Part shown: piece after piece, positions 15,879-25,260 of the stretch
How the letters are laid out: every line of letters starts with the position of its first letter
How positions within the stretch are numbered: position 1 is the stretch's first letter
Source: Catenulispora acidiphila DSM 44928
Lineage (GTDB): Bacteria; Actinomycetota; Actinomycetes; Streptomycetales; Catenulisporaceae
Direction: 5' to 3'
Length of the DNA stretch: 64,000 nt
NCBI RefSeq assembly: GCF_000024025.1
Contig: NC_013131.1
Location: 10,148,229-10,212,228 of the forward strand
Notes under the pieces: generated by a model
The model's input: the letters and a program-made list of their open reading frames with translations, nothing else
What the model was told of the DNA's origin: nothing
Database searches by the model: none
Made by a program: the position numbers and the translations under genes

Positions 15879-16502
15879 ATGAGCTTCACCGAGTCTCCAC
15901 GACGCCGGCTCGGCGCGCGCGCCGTCCCCCCGTCCCTCGCCGCCGCGCTGGCGCTGTTCCTCGGCGTCTGCGCCGCCCCGCCGGCCGCCGCGGACGACAT
16001 CGTCGACGACGCGCCGGTCCTGGTGACCGCCGCGATCCTGGACGGCAAGCCGATCGACGGCATCCCCGCCGGACCGATGGTCGACGGCGGCTACCACGTG
16101 CACGCGCACCTCACGCTCTACATCGACGGCAGGGAGCAGTGGGTCCCGGCCGGGGTCGGGGTGACGCGGCCGCTCGTCCTGGACCCGGACCGCCCCGACC
16201 CGGTGATCACCGCCGCCAAGGCCTTCTACTGGCTGCACACCCACGACGAGTCCGGCGTCATCCACGCCGAGGCGCCGACGCCCCACGGCTTCGTCCTCGG
16301 CCAGTTCTTCGACCTGTGGCGGCAGCCGCTGTCCCGGCACGAGGTGGGACCGGCGAAGGGCGAGGTGACGGTGTGGGTGGACGGCAAGCGCTATGACGGC
16401 GACCCGCGGAAGATCGCGTTGAAGGACCACACGATGGTGCAGCTGAACGTGGGACGCGACGTGCCGTTCGTGCCGTACGACTTCCCGGCCAAGTTCGCCT
16501 GA
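15879..16502 (+). CDS. Secreted protein with HxH motifs, family of unknown function
   Basis: 207 aa with a clear signal peptide: RRR at residues 8-10, a hydrophobic core to ~30 and a probable cut after APPAAA near 38. The mature part has GGYHVHAHLTLYIDGREQWVPAGVGV and AFYWLHTHDESGVIHAE, giving five or six His in two clusters, then GQFFDLWRQPLSRHEV and VTVWVDGKRY. The same layout (HAHL...DG...P, HTHDxxGxIH, LGQFFDxW) occurs in actinobacterial and archaeal exported proteins of unknown function. The His clusters suggest metal binding, which is inference. It is divergent from the sigma factor. Confidence 0.7.
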   Translation: MSFTESPRRRLGARAVPPSLAAALALFLGVCAAPPAAADDIVDDAPVLVTAAILDGKPIDGIPAGPMVDGGYHVHAHLTLYIDGREQWVPAGVGVTRPLVLDPDRPDPVITAAKAFYWLHTHDESGVIHAEAPTPHGFVLGQFFDLWRQPLSRHEVGPAKGEVTVWVDGKRYDGDPRKIALKDHTMVQLNVGRDVPFVPYDFPAKFA

Positions 16503-16538
16503 CTCCTGGCACGGGATGTACGGGCCCTGAGAAGCCTC

Positions 16539-19112
16539 CTAAGCCAGCGGCAGCATCGTGCGCAGCAGACCCTGGGAGTCGGCCTCGCGAGCGGCCTGGA
16601 CGCGCTCTGCGGGCACCTGTCCGTACAGCGTCGAGCGCTGCCGGGTCGGACGGCCGAGCGGAGCGCAGATCTCCTCGAGTTCGGCGATGCCCTTCGCCGA
16701 GCCGTACTCCGAGCCGGCCATCCGGGAGATGGTCTCCTCCATGAGCGTGCCGCCCATGTCGTTGACGCCGCCGGCGAGCATGAGCCGGGAGTTGTCCGTG
16801 CCGAGCTTGACCCACGACGTCTGGATGTTGGGGATACGGCCGTGCAGCATGATCCGGGCCATCGCGTGGACCGCGCGGTTGTCCCGCAGCGTCGGTCCGG
16901 GACGCGCGAGGCCGGCGAGGTAGACCGGGGCGTTGGAGTGCACGAACGGCAGCGGCACGAACTCGGTGAACCCGCCGGTCTCGTCCTGGATGCGCGCCAG
17001 GACCCGCAGGTGCCCGACCCAGTGCGCGGGGTTGTCGACGTGCCCGTACATCATCGTCGACGTGGTCGGGATGCCGACCTGGTGCGCGGTGGTGATCACC
17101 TCGATCCACTGCGCGGCCGGCAGCTTGCCCTTGGTCAGCACCCAGCGCACGTCGTCGTCGAGGATCTCCGCGGCGGTGCCCGGCAGCGAGTCGACGCCGG
17201 CCTCCTTGGCCGCGGTGAGGAAGTCCCGGATGGACATGCCGGTCCGGGAGACGCCGTTGATGATCTCCATCGGCGAGTAGGCGTGCAGGTGCAGCTCGGG
17301 GACCCGGCGCTTGATCTCGGCGGCCAGGTCGAAGTAGGCGGTGCCGGGCAGGTCCGGGTGGATGCCGCCCTGCATGCAGATCTCGGTGGCGCCGACCTGC
17401 CAGGCCGCTGCCGCGCGGTCGCCGACCTCGGAGACGGACAGCGTGTACGCGTCGGCGTCCGTGCGCCGCTGAGCGAAGGCGCAGAACCGGCAGCCGGTGT
17501 AGCAGACGTTGGTGAAGTTGATGTTCCGGTTGACGATGTACGTCACCTCGTCGCCGACCGCGTCCCGCCGCAGGCCGTCGGCCAGCGCGGCCAGGGCGTC
17601 CAGCGCCGGGCCGTCGGCGTGGATCAGCGCGAGCGCGTCGGTGTCGGAGAGGTTCCCGGGGTCGCGCTCGGCGGCGGCGAGCGCCGTCTTCACCGCGGCG
17701 TCGATGCGCTCGGGCGCGCTGTGGTCCACGGAGGTGCGCGAGGCGTGCTCGCGCAGCTCGTCCCAGTCGCCGTAGACGTCTGAGAAGTCCGAGCGGCGGT
17801 CCTCGGTGCGGCCTTCGGTGTCGATCGCCGTATGCAGGTCGGTGCGTCCGCTGGAGGCGTCCCAGCCGCCGTCAGGCTCCTGCCACCGGATTCCGGTGGG
17901 GATGCGGCCCTCGACGGCCATCCCGGTCTCGGGATCGGCGAGCGCCCGGACGTGCGGCATGATCCGCGGGTCCAGCCACGGCTCGCCGTGCAGCACGTAC
18001 TCGGGGTAGATCGTCAGCCGTTCCTTCAGCGTGAAACCGGCCGAGGCGGACTGCGCCGCCAGCTCGTCGATGGCCGGCCACGGACGCTCGGGGTTGACGT
18101 GGTCGGCGGTCAGCGGCGAGACGCCGCCCCAGTCGTCGATCCCGGCCCGCAGCATCAGCGCGTACTCGGCGTCCACCAAATTCGGCGGCGCCTGGATCCG
18201 GACCGAAGGGCCGAGGACGACGCGCGCGGTGGCGATCGTCGCGGCGAGCTCTTCCAGGTCGGCGTCGGGCGTGTTCATCATCGCCGTGTCCGGCTTCGCC
18301 CGGAAGTTCTGGATGATGATCTCTTGGATGCCGCGATAGGTCCGCGCGACCTTCCGCATCGCGAACAGCGAGTCGGCGCGCTCCTCCAGCGTCTCGCCGA
18401 TCCCGATCAGGATGCCCGTGGTGAACGGCACCGAGGAGCGCCCGGCGTCCTCCAGCACGCGCTGCCGGACCGCGGGCTCCTTGTCCGGCGAGCCGTAGTG
18501 CGGGCCGCCCGGCTCCGACCACAGCCGGGTGGCGGTGGTCTCCAGCATCATGCCCATCGACGGAGCGACCGGCTTGAGCCGCTGGAAGTCGGACCAGGAC
18601 AGGACGCCGGGATTCAGGTGCGGCAGCAGTCCGGTCTCCTCCAGCACCCGGATCGACATGGCCCGGACGTAGTCCAGGGTCGAGTCGTAGCCGTGCGCGT
18701 CCAGCCACTCCTTCGCCTGCGGCCAGCGGTCCTCGGGCCGGTCGCCGAGCGTGAACAGGGCTTCCTTGCAGCCGAGTGCCGCACCCTTCGCCGCGATGTC
18801 CAGCACTTCGTCGGGGGACAGGTACAGGGAGTCCAGGCGGCCGGGGACGGTCACGAAGGTGCAGTAGTGGCACCGGTCGCGGCACAGCCGGGTCAGGGGG
18901 ATGAAGACCTTGCGGGAGTAGGTGACCACTCCGGGACGGCCAGCCGCCTCCAGGCCCTGATCCCGCAGGCGGGAGGCGACGGCGCACAGCGCGTCCAGAT
19001 CGGCGCCGCGCGCGGCGAGCAGGACCGCCGCCTCCTCGACGCTGAGCGCGACTCCCTCACCCGCCCGGTGCAGGGCACGGCGCATGGCATTGGCGGTCGG
19101 CTGCATCGTCAT
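16539..19112 (-). CDS. fbiC: FO synthase, bifunctional CofG/CofH (F420 biosynthesis)
   Basis: 857 aa from ATG 19112, matching the ~856 aa of mycobacterial FbiC; AGGAA precedes this start. Two radical-SAM halves are visible. The CofG half has CRDRCHYC (Cys ~77, 81, 84). The CofH half, near residue 535, has CYTGCRFC after NRNINFTNV. It makes FO, the deazaflavin core of F420, from tyrosine and the flavin precursor. It follows an LLM gene by 29 bp and ends the SDR-LLM-LLM-fbiC series on the minus strand, whose only obvious operator is site E. The cofactor gene thus appears to be expressed with likely F420 users. Confidence 0.95.
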   Translation of the reverse strand: MTMQPTANAMRRALHRAGEGVALSVEEAAVLLAARGADLDALCAVASRLRDQGLEAAGRPGVVTYSRKVFIPLTRLCRDRCHYCTFVTVPGRLDSLYLSPDEVLDIAAKGAALGCKEALFTLGDRPEDRWPQAKEWLDAHGYDSTLDYVRAMSIRVLEETGLLPHLNPGVLSWSDFQRLKPVAPSMGMMLETTATRLWSEPGGPHYGSPDKEPAVRQRVLEDAGRSSVPFTTGILIGIGETLEERADSLFAMRKVARTYRGIQEIIIQNFRAKPDTAMMNTPDADLEELAATIATARVVLGPSVRIQAPPNLVDAEYALMLRAGIDDWGGVSPLTADHVNPERPWPAIDELAAQSASAGFTLKERLTIYPEYVLHGEPWLDPRIMPHVRALADPETGMAVEGRIPTGIRWQEPDGGWDASSGRTDLHTAIDTEGRTEDRRSDFSDVYGDWDELREHASRTSVDHSAPERIDAAVKTALAAAERDPGNLSDTDALALIHADGPALDALAALADGLRRDAVGDEVTYIVNRNINFTNVCYTGCRFCAFAQRRTDADAYTLSVSEVGDRAAAAWQVGATEICMQGGIHPDLPGTAYFDLAAEIKRRVPELHLHAYSPMEIINGVSRTGMSIRDFLTAAKEAGVDSLPGTAAEILDDDVRWVLTKGKLPAAQWIEVITTAHQVGIPTTSTMMYGHVDNPAHWVGHLRVLARIQDETGGFTEFVPLPFVHSNAPVYLAGLARPGPTLRDNRAVHAMARIMLHGRIPNIQTSWVKLGTDNSRLMLAGGVNDMGGTLMEETISRMAGSEYGSAKGIAELEEICAPLGRPTRQRSTLYGQVPAERVQAAREADSQGLLRTMLPLA

Positions 19113-19141
19113 TCCAGTTCCTACGCGGCAATGAACCGGAT

Positions 19142-19978
19142 CTATTCCCGTTCGACATAGCGAGCGTAGTCGTCGAGCACCGGCAAGATCTGGTCCGCGG
19201 GCGCCGATGGGACGTTGAACACAATCTCCTCGATGCCCAGCGCCTGGTAGTGCTCCATCTTGCCCGGCGTCGGCTCGGTCCCGAACGGCACGACCCGCAG
19301 CGAGTCGGGGTCCCGGCCGGCTTCCTGCGCCGCGGCGCGCAGCACGGGCAGCGCCTGCGTCAGACCGCGGCCGCCGATCGGCATCCAGCCGTCGGCGTAG
19401 TCCAGCACCGCCCGGAACAGCTTCGGCCCGGCGGCGCCGCCGATCAGGACCGGGATGGCGCCGGCCGCCGGCTTCGGCCAGGACCACGAGGGATCGAAGG
19501 CCACGTGGTCGCCGTGGAAGGAGGCGACCTCCTTGCTCCACAGCTCCTTCATCGCCAGCACGGTCTCGCGCACCCGATCGCGCCGCGTCCCGAAGTCCAC
19601 GCCGTGGTCGGCCATCTCCTCCTTGTTCCAGCCGAAGCCCACGCCGAGGTCGAAGTTGCCGCCGGTGACCAGGTCCACGGTCGCGGTCGTCTTGGCCAGC
19701 AGCAGCGGGTCGTGCTGGGCGGCCAGGCAGATGCCGGTCCCGACGCGGATGCCCGGGGCGGCGGCCGCGACCGTGGCCAAGGTGACGAAGGGATCGAGGG
19801 TGCGGGAGTAGTAGTCCGGCAGCGGCTCGCCCAGCGGCGCGGGAGTGGCGCGGCTGACCGGGATGTGGGTGTGTTCGGGGGCGTAGTACGACTGGAAGCC
19901 GCGCTCGGCGAGCGCGCGCCCGAGCTCGGCCGGACCGATGGTCTGGTCGGTCAGGAAGACCGTGACGCCGATGCGCAA
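19142..19978 (-). CDS. LLM-class (F420-dependent) oxidoreductase
   Basis: 278 aa from a TTG start with AAGGAG six bases upstream. Luciferase-like TIM barrel: [72 protein letters not shown] and [25 protein letters not shown]. These fit the F420-dependent LLM subgroup (MSMEG/Rv-type, ~280 aa). It would transfer hydride between F420H2 and an unknown substrate. It lies 29 bp upstream of fbiC and 72 bp downstream of the second LLM gene, all on the minus strand. Confidence 0.88.
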   Translation of the reverse strand: MRIGVTVFLTDQTIGPAELGRALAERGFQSYYAPEHTHIPVSRATPAPLGEPLPDYYSRTLDPFVTLATVAAAAPGIRVGTGICLAAQHDPLLLAKTTATVDLVTGGNFDLGVGFGWNKEEMADHGVDFGTRRDRVRETVLAMKELWSKEVASFHGDHVAFDPSWSWPKPAAGAIPVLIGGAAGPKLFRAVLDYADGWMPIGGRGLTQALPVLRAAAQEAGRDPDSLRVVPFGTEPTPGKMEHYQALGIEEIVFNVPSAPADQILPVLDDYARYVERE

Positions 19979-20050
19979 GACGACTCCTTCTGCGAGGGGG
20001 TGGGTCGGTTCTGTGGGTAAGGCGCGTCTGTCAGTGATAGTGCTTCTGGC

Positions 20051-21178
20051 TCACTTACCCAGCGCCGCGGCGGCACTGCGGAACCGCGTGGTCCGGTGTA
20101 CCGGATCCTTGTCCAGTTTGGGGATCACGTACCGCCCGATCAGCTCGATCGTCTCCAGCGTGTCGGCGAGCGAGAGCTGGATCGGCAGGCCGAAGGTCAG
20201 CTGGTCGATCCCGGTCGCCTCGTAGCGCTTGATCTGCGCCAGCACCTCGTCCGGGTCGCCGCAGATCAGGTAGCCGTTGCGCAGCCGCCACTCGACCTCC
20301 TCCACGGTCGGCTCCGGCAGCACCTCGGGCCAGGCCGGGATCCAGTCCGGACGCGGGAACGTGTCGTGGTAGCGGAACACCAGCGACTGCAGCCGTCCCA
20401 TGCCCATCGTGCTGGCCGCGCGCCGGGCCCGCTTGCCGTCGGCCAGGCAGACCGCCGAGGACGTCACCATCACGTTGTCGTTGACGTACGCGCCGACCGG
20501 CTCGGCCGCCGGGACCGCCTTCTTGTACGCCGCGACGGCGGCCTCGGCGTCGGCCGGGGAGCCGACCGAGAAGCCCAGCACGCCGAGCCCCATCCGCGCC
20601 GCCATCTCATACGACGGCGCGTTCCCGGCGGCGTACCACATCGGCGGATGCGGCTTCTTCCACGGCTTGGGCAGAACGTTCCGCTCCGGCATCGAGAACC
20701 ACTTGCCCTCGTAGGAGTACGAGTCCTGCAGCCACATCTTGGGGATCTCGCGGACCACCTCGGCCCAGATCTCCTTGGTGATCGCGGTGTCCGGCAGGCC
20801 GAGGCCCAGGATCTCCCGCGAGCCCGCGCCGCGTCCGGTCCCGAACTCGAACCGGCCGTTGGACAGGTGGTCCAGGGTCGCGACCTTCTCGGCCACCTTC
20901 ACCGGGTGGTTGGCCTGCGGCAGCGGGTTGAAGATGCCCGAGCCCAGGTGGATCCGCTCGGTCGCGGCGGCCAGGTAGCCCAGGAAGACGTCGTTGCTGG
21001 CCAGGTGCGAGTACTCGTCGAGGAAGTGGTGCTCGGAGGCCCACACGTACTTGAAGCCCGCCTTGTCGGCCGCCTTGGCGATCGCGATGTCGTTCATCAG
21101 CGAGGTGTGCTCGAAGTCCGGGTCGGCGGCCAGCTGCGTGAGCGGAACGTGGCCCTGGACGAAGATGCCGAACTCCAT
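20051..21178 (-). CDS. LLM-class flavin-dependent oxidoreductase/monooxygenase
   Basis: 375 aa. Bacterial-luciferase family: MEFGIFVQGHVPLTQ, AGFKYVWASEHHFLDEYSH (near residue 43), GSGIFNPLPQANHPVKVAEKVATLDHLS and GRFEFGTGRGAGSREI. It is longer than the F420-type LLM proteins. The EHHF motif is typical of FMN-dependent luciferase-like monooxygenases, so its cofactor may be FMNH2 supplied by a flavin reductase. It starts 8 bp after the SDR stop codon, so the two are almost certainly cotranscribed from the promoter carrying operator E. Confidence 0.87.
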   Translation of the reverse strand: MEFGIFVQGHVPLTQLAADPDFEHTSLMNDIAIAKAADKAGFKYVWASEHHFLDEYSHLASNDVFLGYLAAATERIHLGSGIFNPLPQANHPVKVAEKVATLDHLSNGRFEFGTGRGAGSREILGLGLPDTAITKEIWAEVVREIPKMWLQDSYSYEGKWFSMPERNVLPKPWKKPHPPMWYAAGNAPSYEMAARMGLGVLGFSVGSPADAEAAVAAYKKAVPAAEPVGAYVNDNVMVTSSAVCLADGKRARRAASTMGMGRLQSLVFRYHDTFPRPDWIPAWPEVLPEPTVEEVEWRLRNGYLICGDPDEVLAQIKRYEATGIDQLTFGLPIQLSLADTLETIELIGRYVIPKLDKDPVHRTTRFRSAAAALGK

Positions 21179-21186
21179 GGGGTCTC

Positions 21187-21939
21187 CTAGTCGAAGCGGA
21201 TGCCCGCCAGCGCTCCGCCGTCGAGGACGAAGTCGGCGCCGGTGCAGTAGGACGAGTCGTCGCAGGTGAGGAACAGCGCGGCCTTCGCGATCTCGGTCGC
21301 CGTGCCGACGCGCTTGAGCGGGATGCCGGAGTAGCCGGCGTCGGGGTCGGAGTCCGAGGGCAGAAGGTCGGTCACCATCGGGGTGTGGACGCCGCCGGGG
21401 CAGATGCAGTTCACCCGGACGGTCGGCGCGGCTTCCAGGGCCGCGACGCGTGTCAGGCCTCTGACGGCGAACTTGGTGGAGACATAAGAGCCCAGATACG
21501 CCATGCCGGCGAGCCCGTCGATGCTCGCGGTGTTCACCACGGTGCCGCCGCCGGCCGCCCGGATCCGGGGCAGGCACACGTGCAGCCCCAGGAAGACCCC
21601 GACCTGGTTCACCGCCACCACCTGCATGTACTCCTCGAGCGAGGTCTTCTCGAGCCGGTTGAAGCGCAGGATGCCGGCGTTGTTGATCAGACCGTCGAGC
21701 TTGCCGAACTCGGCCGCGGCGAGGTCCGCGGCGGCGGTCCACTGCGCCTCGTCGGTGACGTCGAGCCGCACGAAGCGCGCCGCGTCCCCGATCTCCTTGG
21801 CCACCTGCGCGCCGAGGTCCTCCAGCACGTCGGCGACCACGACGTTCGCCCCCTCGGCCGCGAACAGCCGGGCCTCCTCGGCTCCCTGACCGCGCGCGGC
21901 GCCGGTGATCAGCACCACGCGCCCGTCCAACTTGCCCAT
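21187..21939 (-). CDS. Short-chain dehydrogenase/reductase (SDR)
   Basis: 250 aa from ATG 21939, with AGGGGA upstream. A longer start at 21972 would overlap operator E. SDR features: TGAARGQGAEEARLF (12-26), ADVLEDLG with the acidic residue favouring NAD(H), NNAGILRFNR (~85), the catalytic Ser in VNTASIDG and YVSTKFAV with Tyr-Lys (~150-154). The ending DFVLDGGALAG is typical of cholesterol/7-alpha-hydroxysteroid-dehydrogenase-like SDRs, though that homology does not fix the substrate. It is the first gene of the SDR-LLM-LLM-fbiC series. Confidence 0.9.
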   Translation of the reverse strand: MGKLDGRVVLITGAARGQGAEEARLFAAEGANVVVADVLEDLGAQVAKEIGDAARFVRLDVTDEAQWTAAADLAAAEFGKLDGLINNAGILRFNRLEKTSLEEYMQVVAVNQVGVFLGLHVCLPRIRAAGGGTVVNTASIDGLAGMAYLGSYVSTKFAVRGLTRVAALEAAPTVRVNCICPGGVHTPMVTDLLPSDSDPDAGYSGIPLKRVGTATEIAKAALFLTCDDSSYCTGADFVLDGGALAGIRFD

Positions 21940-21970
21940 CGGCCGTCCCCTGTCATCGTTCGCGCTTGAC

Positions 21971-21989
21971 ATCTGACTAGGTGTCAGAT
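21971..21989. promoter_or_regulatory. TetR-type operator, site E
   Basis: ATCTGACTAGGTGTCAGAT. The outer 7-bp arms ATCTGAC/GTCAGAT are perfect and the centre degenerate. It lies between the divergent SDR (start 21939) and LLM gene (start 22028), so it should govern both the fbiC series and the third LLM. Confidence 0.72.
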
Positions 21990-22027
21990 TGATTCCTTGA
22001 AGGCGAAAAGTGAAGGGGAGGCGGCCC

Positions 22028-22915
22028 ATGAAGTTCTGGCTCTCACCGGCGTTCTGCGACACCGCGCACCTCACCGGGCTCGCACGAGCCGCTGAGGAGT
22101 ACGGATTCGAAGGGATCGCCATCCCGGACCACCTGTTCCATCCGGTCGAACTGTCCTCCCCCTACCCGTATACGCCGGACGGATCCCGGTATTGGTCGAA
22201 GGACACGCACTGGCCCGAGCCGTGGGTGGCGATCGCGGCGATGGCGGCGGTGACCACGCGGCTGCGGTTCACGACCAACATCTACGTGGCTCCGGCGCGC
22301 GACCTGCTGACCGTCGCCAACCAGCTGGCGACGGCGGCGTACCTCTCGCAGGGCGCGCCGGACGGACACCACCGCGTCGCGCTCGGCGTCGGACCGGGCT
22401 GGAGCAAGGACGAGTTCATCGCCACCGGCCAGGCCTTCTCCCGGCGCGGGGCACGGCTCGACGAGATGCTCATCGCGCTGCGCCAGCTGTGGACCGGCGA
22501 CGTCGTCGAGGTCTCCGGACCGAACTACACACTGCCTGCCTGCTCGATCACGCCGACACCCAACGACCCGATCCCGGTCTACGTCGGCGGCATCTCCGAC
22601 ATCGCGATCCGGCGCGCCGCGCAGAACGACGGCTGGATCGGGATCTACCACACGGTCGACGAGACGCACTCGATCATGGACCGGCTCCGGACGGCCCGGG
22701 AGCAGGCCGGCACGCTGGACCGGCCGTTCCGCGCGATGCTCGCGGTACTGGCGGAGCCCACGCCCGACCTGTGCGAGCAGCTGGAGGAGTGGGGCGTCAC
22801 GGACCTGCTGGGCGCCCCGTGGATGACGAACATCAAGGCCATGACCGCGCCGGGTCCCTCGCTGGCGGAGATGGTCGAGGCCATGGAGGGGTTCGCGGGG
22901 CGCTACATGAAGTAG
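22028..22915 (+). CDS. LLM-class F420-dependent oxidoreductase
   Basis: 295 aa from ATG 22028, placed five bases after AGGGGAGG; an upstream GTG would put that ribosome site inside the gene. Family features: MKFWLSPAFCDTAHLTGLAR, YGFEGIAIPDHLFHP, TTNIYVAPARDLLTVANQLAT, VALGVGPGWSKDEFIATGQ and IPVYVGGISDIAIRRAAQNDGWIGI. It belongs to the F420-type LLM proteins of ~290 aa. It is divergent from the SDR-LLM-LLM-fbiC series and shares operator E. Confidence 0.88.
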   Translation: MKFWLSPAFCDTAHLTGLARAAEEYGFEGIAIPDHLFHPVELSSPYPYTPDGSRYWSKDTHWPEPWVAIAAMAAVTTRLRFTTNIYVAPARDLLTVANQLATAAYLSQGAPDGHHRVALGVGPGWSKDEFIATGQAFSRRGARLDEMLIALRQLWTGDVVEVSGPNYTLPACSITPTPNDPIPVYVGGISDIAIRRAAQNDGWIGIYHTVDETHSIMDRLRTAREQAGTLDRPFRAMLAVLAEPTPDLCEQLEEWGVTDLLGAPWMTNIKAMTAPGPSLAEMVEAMEGFAGRYMK

Positions 22916-22940
22916 AGCCCTGCGATCACCGGTACAACGG

Positions 22941-22976
22941 CGCGGGCGCCAGAAGCGTGGACTTCTGGCGCTCGCG
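22941..22976. terminator. Bidirectional hairpin terminator
   Basis: GCGCCAGAAG (22946-22955) pairs with CTTCTGGCGC (22962-22971) around a 6-nt loop. CGCG on each side extends the stem after one mismatch. It separates the convergent LLM and LCP genes. Confidence 0.75.
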
Positions 22977-23005
22977 GTGTTCCGTCTTTGCACTGCCTCG
23001 GTACT

Positions 23006-24649
23006 TCAGTACACGCAGGGGATGCCGTTCTTCGACCCCGACATGTCGACCGCCGCGCCGGAGCTCAGCCCGGAGGAGTCGGCGGAGTTGTCGCTGGACG
23101 TGCTGGTCGACGTGGAGGTCGGCTGGCCCGGCTTCGGCGTGCTGGTGCTGGTGCTGGTCTTAGCCGGCGGCAGCTTGTAGTCGTAGCCGATGGTCACCAC
23201 GATGCTGCCCTTGGGGACCGAGCTGCTCGCGGTCGGAGCGGTCTTGGTCCCGAGCTTGGCCTGGAGTTGCTTGGCCAGGGCTTCCTCGCCGGCGCCGTAG
23301 CGGATGGTCGTGTGCTGGACGTTGTTGCCGCCGTTCCCGGTCTTGCTGACCGGGATGCCGGCGTCGAACAGCGCGCCGGAGACCTTCAGCGCCAGACCCG
23401 TGGTCTTGGTGCCGTTCTCGATGGAGATGTTCGCCTGCGGCGTCGGTGTCGTCGACGGAGGTGCCGGGGGCGGAGTGGAGCCGGCGGTCGAGGCGGTGGT
23501 CGGCGGCGGAGCGACCGCGGCGTCATTGGTGAACGCGGTGGTGACCGTCTTCTTGATCGCCACCGGGTCGACGGTCAGCGCGCTCTCCGTACCGATCATG
23601 ACGGTCCCGGTGGTCGGCAGCGTGATGAACTCGGCGTTGCCGCCGGTCAGGTTCGAGGCCTGGGAGGCGAAGTCCAGCACGCTCCAGCCGTCGTCGATGA
23701 CGACATCGTTCTTCACCACGTCGAGGAGCTTCTGCATGGAGCCGATGTCGTTCAGGATGCCTTCCTGCTTCAGCTTCTGCGTCACCGAAGCCAGGAACGC
23801 CTGCTGGCGGTGCGTGCGGTCCAGGTCGCCGTTGGGCAGGTGGAAGCGCTGGCGCACGAACTGCAGGGCGGTCGCCGCGTCGATGGTCGAGACGCCGGCG
23901 GGCAGGTTGAGGCCGGTGCCCGCGCCGTCCTCGATCGGGTCGTACGCCGGCGCCTTGAGGCAGACCTGGATGTTCCCGATCGCGTTCACGGTGTCGTAGA
24001 ACCCGAGCAGGTTGACCTCGGCGAGGTGGTCGACGTGGACGCCGGTGAGGTTCTGCACGGCCCGGATGGTCGCCTCGCGGCCGACTTCGCGGCTCTCGGC
24101 CTCTTCCTTCGCCTTGTCCTTCAACCCGGTGGCGGCGAGCTTGGTGTCGGCGAAGTTCTTGGCGTCGCCGTAAGCCTCCTTGATCTTGCCCTTGCCCATG
24201 TCCGGGACCTGGACCGTACCGAGGCCGGGGATGGCCGCCGGGCCGCCGGGGCGCTCGACGTCGCTGTCGCGCGGTATCGAGTACGCGGTGACCGTGCCGC
24301 CGTTGGCCGGGATGTGCATGAGGATCAGGACATTGGTGTTGTAGTAGCCGATGGCCGAGGAGCCGGCGTGCAGCTCGCCCTCGACCAGAGACGTCGGCAA
24401 ATCGTTGCCGTTCATGTCCTTGCGCGAGTCCAGCCCGATCAGCAGCAGGTTGACGTCGTTGCCGAGGTGCGGGGCGACGTAGCCCTGCTGGCCGGGCTTG
24501 ATCTGGTTGATCGAGTCCGTGGTGTGCCCGCCGCTGGTGAGCTGCTTGTTCCCGAACCAGACGGCGCCGGTGGCCAGGACCACGACCACGCTCAGCGTCG
24601 CGGCCATGACCCGGCCGGCGATCAAGCCCGGCTTGCGCTTCTCAGACAC
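23006..24649 (-). CDS. LytR-CpsA-Psr (LCP) family cell-wall ligase with LytR C-terminal domain
   Basis: 547 aa, GTG start. One N-terminal membrane segment (~13-32) leads to the extracytoplasmic LCP domain: DVNLLLIGLDSR (~65), YNTNVLILMHIPANGGTVTAYSIPRDS (~103-129, with the conserved Arg), and LQFVRQRFHLPNGDLDRTHRQQAFL (~262-286). A Pro/Thr linker (~385-405) precedes a LytR_C domain (ISIENGTKTTGLALKVSGAL) and a Ser/Thr-rich tail. LCP enzymes attach glycopolymers to peptidoglycan or arabinogalactan from a polyprenyl carrier. The start overlaps the stop of the preceding membrane gene by 8 bp, so the pair is coupled. Confidence 0.92.
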   Translation of the reverse strand: MSEKRKPGLIAGRVMAATLSVVVVLATGAVWFGNKQLTSGGHTTDSINQIKPGQQGYVAPHLGNDVNLLLIGLDSRKDMNGNDLPTSLVEGELHAGSSAIGYYNTNVLILMHIPANGGTVTAYSIPRDSDVERPGGPAAIPGLGTVQVPDMGKGKIKEAYGDAKNFADTKLAATGLKDKAKEEAESREVGREATIRAVQNLTGVHVDHLAEVNLLGFYDTVNAIGNIQVCLKAPAYDPIEDGAGTGLNLPAGVSTIDAATALQFVRQRFHLPNGDLDRTHRQQAFLASVTQKLKQEGILNDIGSMQKLLDVVKNDVVIDDGWSVLDFASQASNLTGGNAEFITLPTTGTVMIGTESALTVDPVAIKKTVTTAFTNDAAVAPPPTTASTAGSTPPPAPPSTTPTPQANISIENGTKTTGLALKVSGALFDAGIPVSKTGNGGNNVQHTTIRYGAGEEALAKQLQAKLGTKTAPTASSSVPKGSIVVTIGYDYKLPPAKTSTSTSTPKPGQPTSTSTSTSSDNSADSSGLSSGAAVDMSGSKNGIPCVY

Positions 24650-25160
24650 CTCGCCGGCCTCCTCCGCGCTGCCGGTCGCGCAGCACCGCAGCCACTGTCA
24701 CCAAGCCCATGGCGAGGAGCGCCGCCAGGATCACCGGGAAGACATGGGTCGTGGCGTAGACCAGGCCGAGTTCCTTCTTCCGGGTGGTCGAATAGTGCGG
24801 GTTGTGCCAAGCCAGCTCGGCGACCGCGGCGACCAGCCAGGCCGCCGGCGGCAGCACGCTGATCACCCACCAGCGGCCGTTCGAGGTCGCCGAGGCGGTC
24901 GCCAGCCCGGCCATGACGACGGTCAGCACCGCGAACACCGGACCGTGGTAGCCGCCGGCGAACTCGCCCACGACGGCGGCCAGGATCGGGCCGCCGAGCA
25001 CCGCCGCGGCGGGCAGCCAGCCGGGCGCCCCGGACAGCAGGCGGTCGCCTGTGTCAGGACCCTGTCGCGGGGCGGAGTGACGGCGTGCGACGGCTGACCC
25101 GCTGTGCCGGGCGCCCGGAGCCGGCCGCCGGGACGGCGACGTGCGTGCTGATGAGGACAT
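24642..25160 (-). CDS. Small integral membrane protein (DUF6542-like)
   Basis: 172 aa from ATG 25160, with GTGAGG upstream. The first ~45 residues are rich in Arg, Ser and Pro. Four hydrophobic segments follow (LPAAAVLGGPILAAVVGEF, GPVFAVLTVVMAGLATA, WWVISVLPPAAWLVAAVAELAW, VFPVILAALLAMGLVTVAAVL). Actinobacterial DUF6542 proteins have this size and topology and often lie beside LCP genes. Its coupling to the LCP gene suggests a role in envelope polymer assembly (inference). Confidence 0.7.
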   Translation of the reverse strand: MSSSARTSPSRRPAPGARHSGSAVARRHSAPRQGPDTGDRLLSGAPGWLPAAAVLGGPILAAVVGEFAGGYHGPVFAVLTVVMAGLATASATSNGRWWVISVLPPAAWLVAAVAELAWHNPHYSTTRKKELGLVYATTHVFPVILAALLAMGLVTVAAVLRDRQRGGGRRGV

Positions 25161-25260
25161 GACGGCGATCCTCACTCAGCTGTTCAACCGAGCCATCCCG
25201 CTTTCGTCACAGGCCGGATACAGGCGGCCCGGGCCGCCTCGGCGCGGAACCGGGGGCGGG

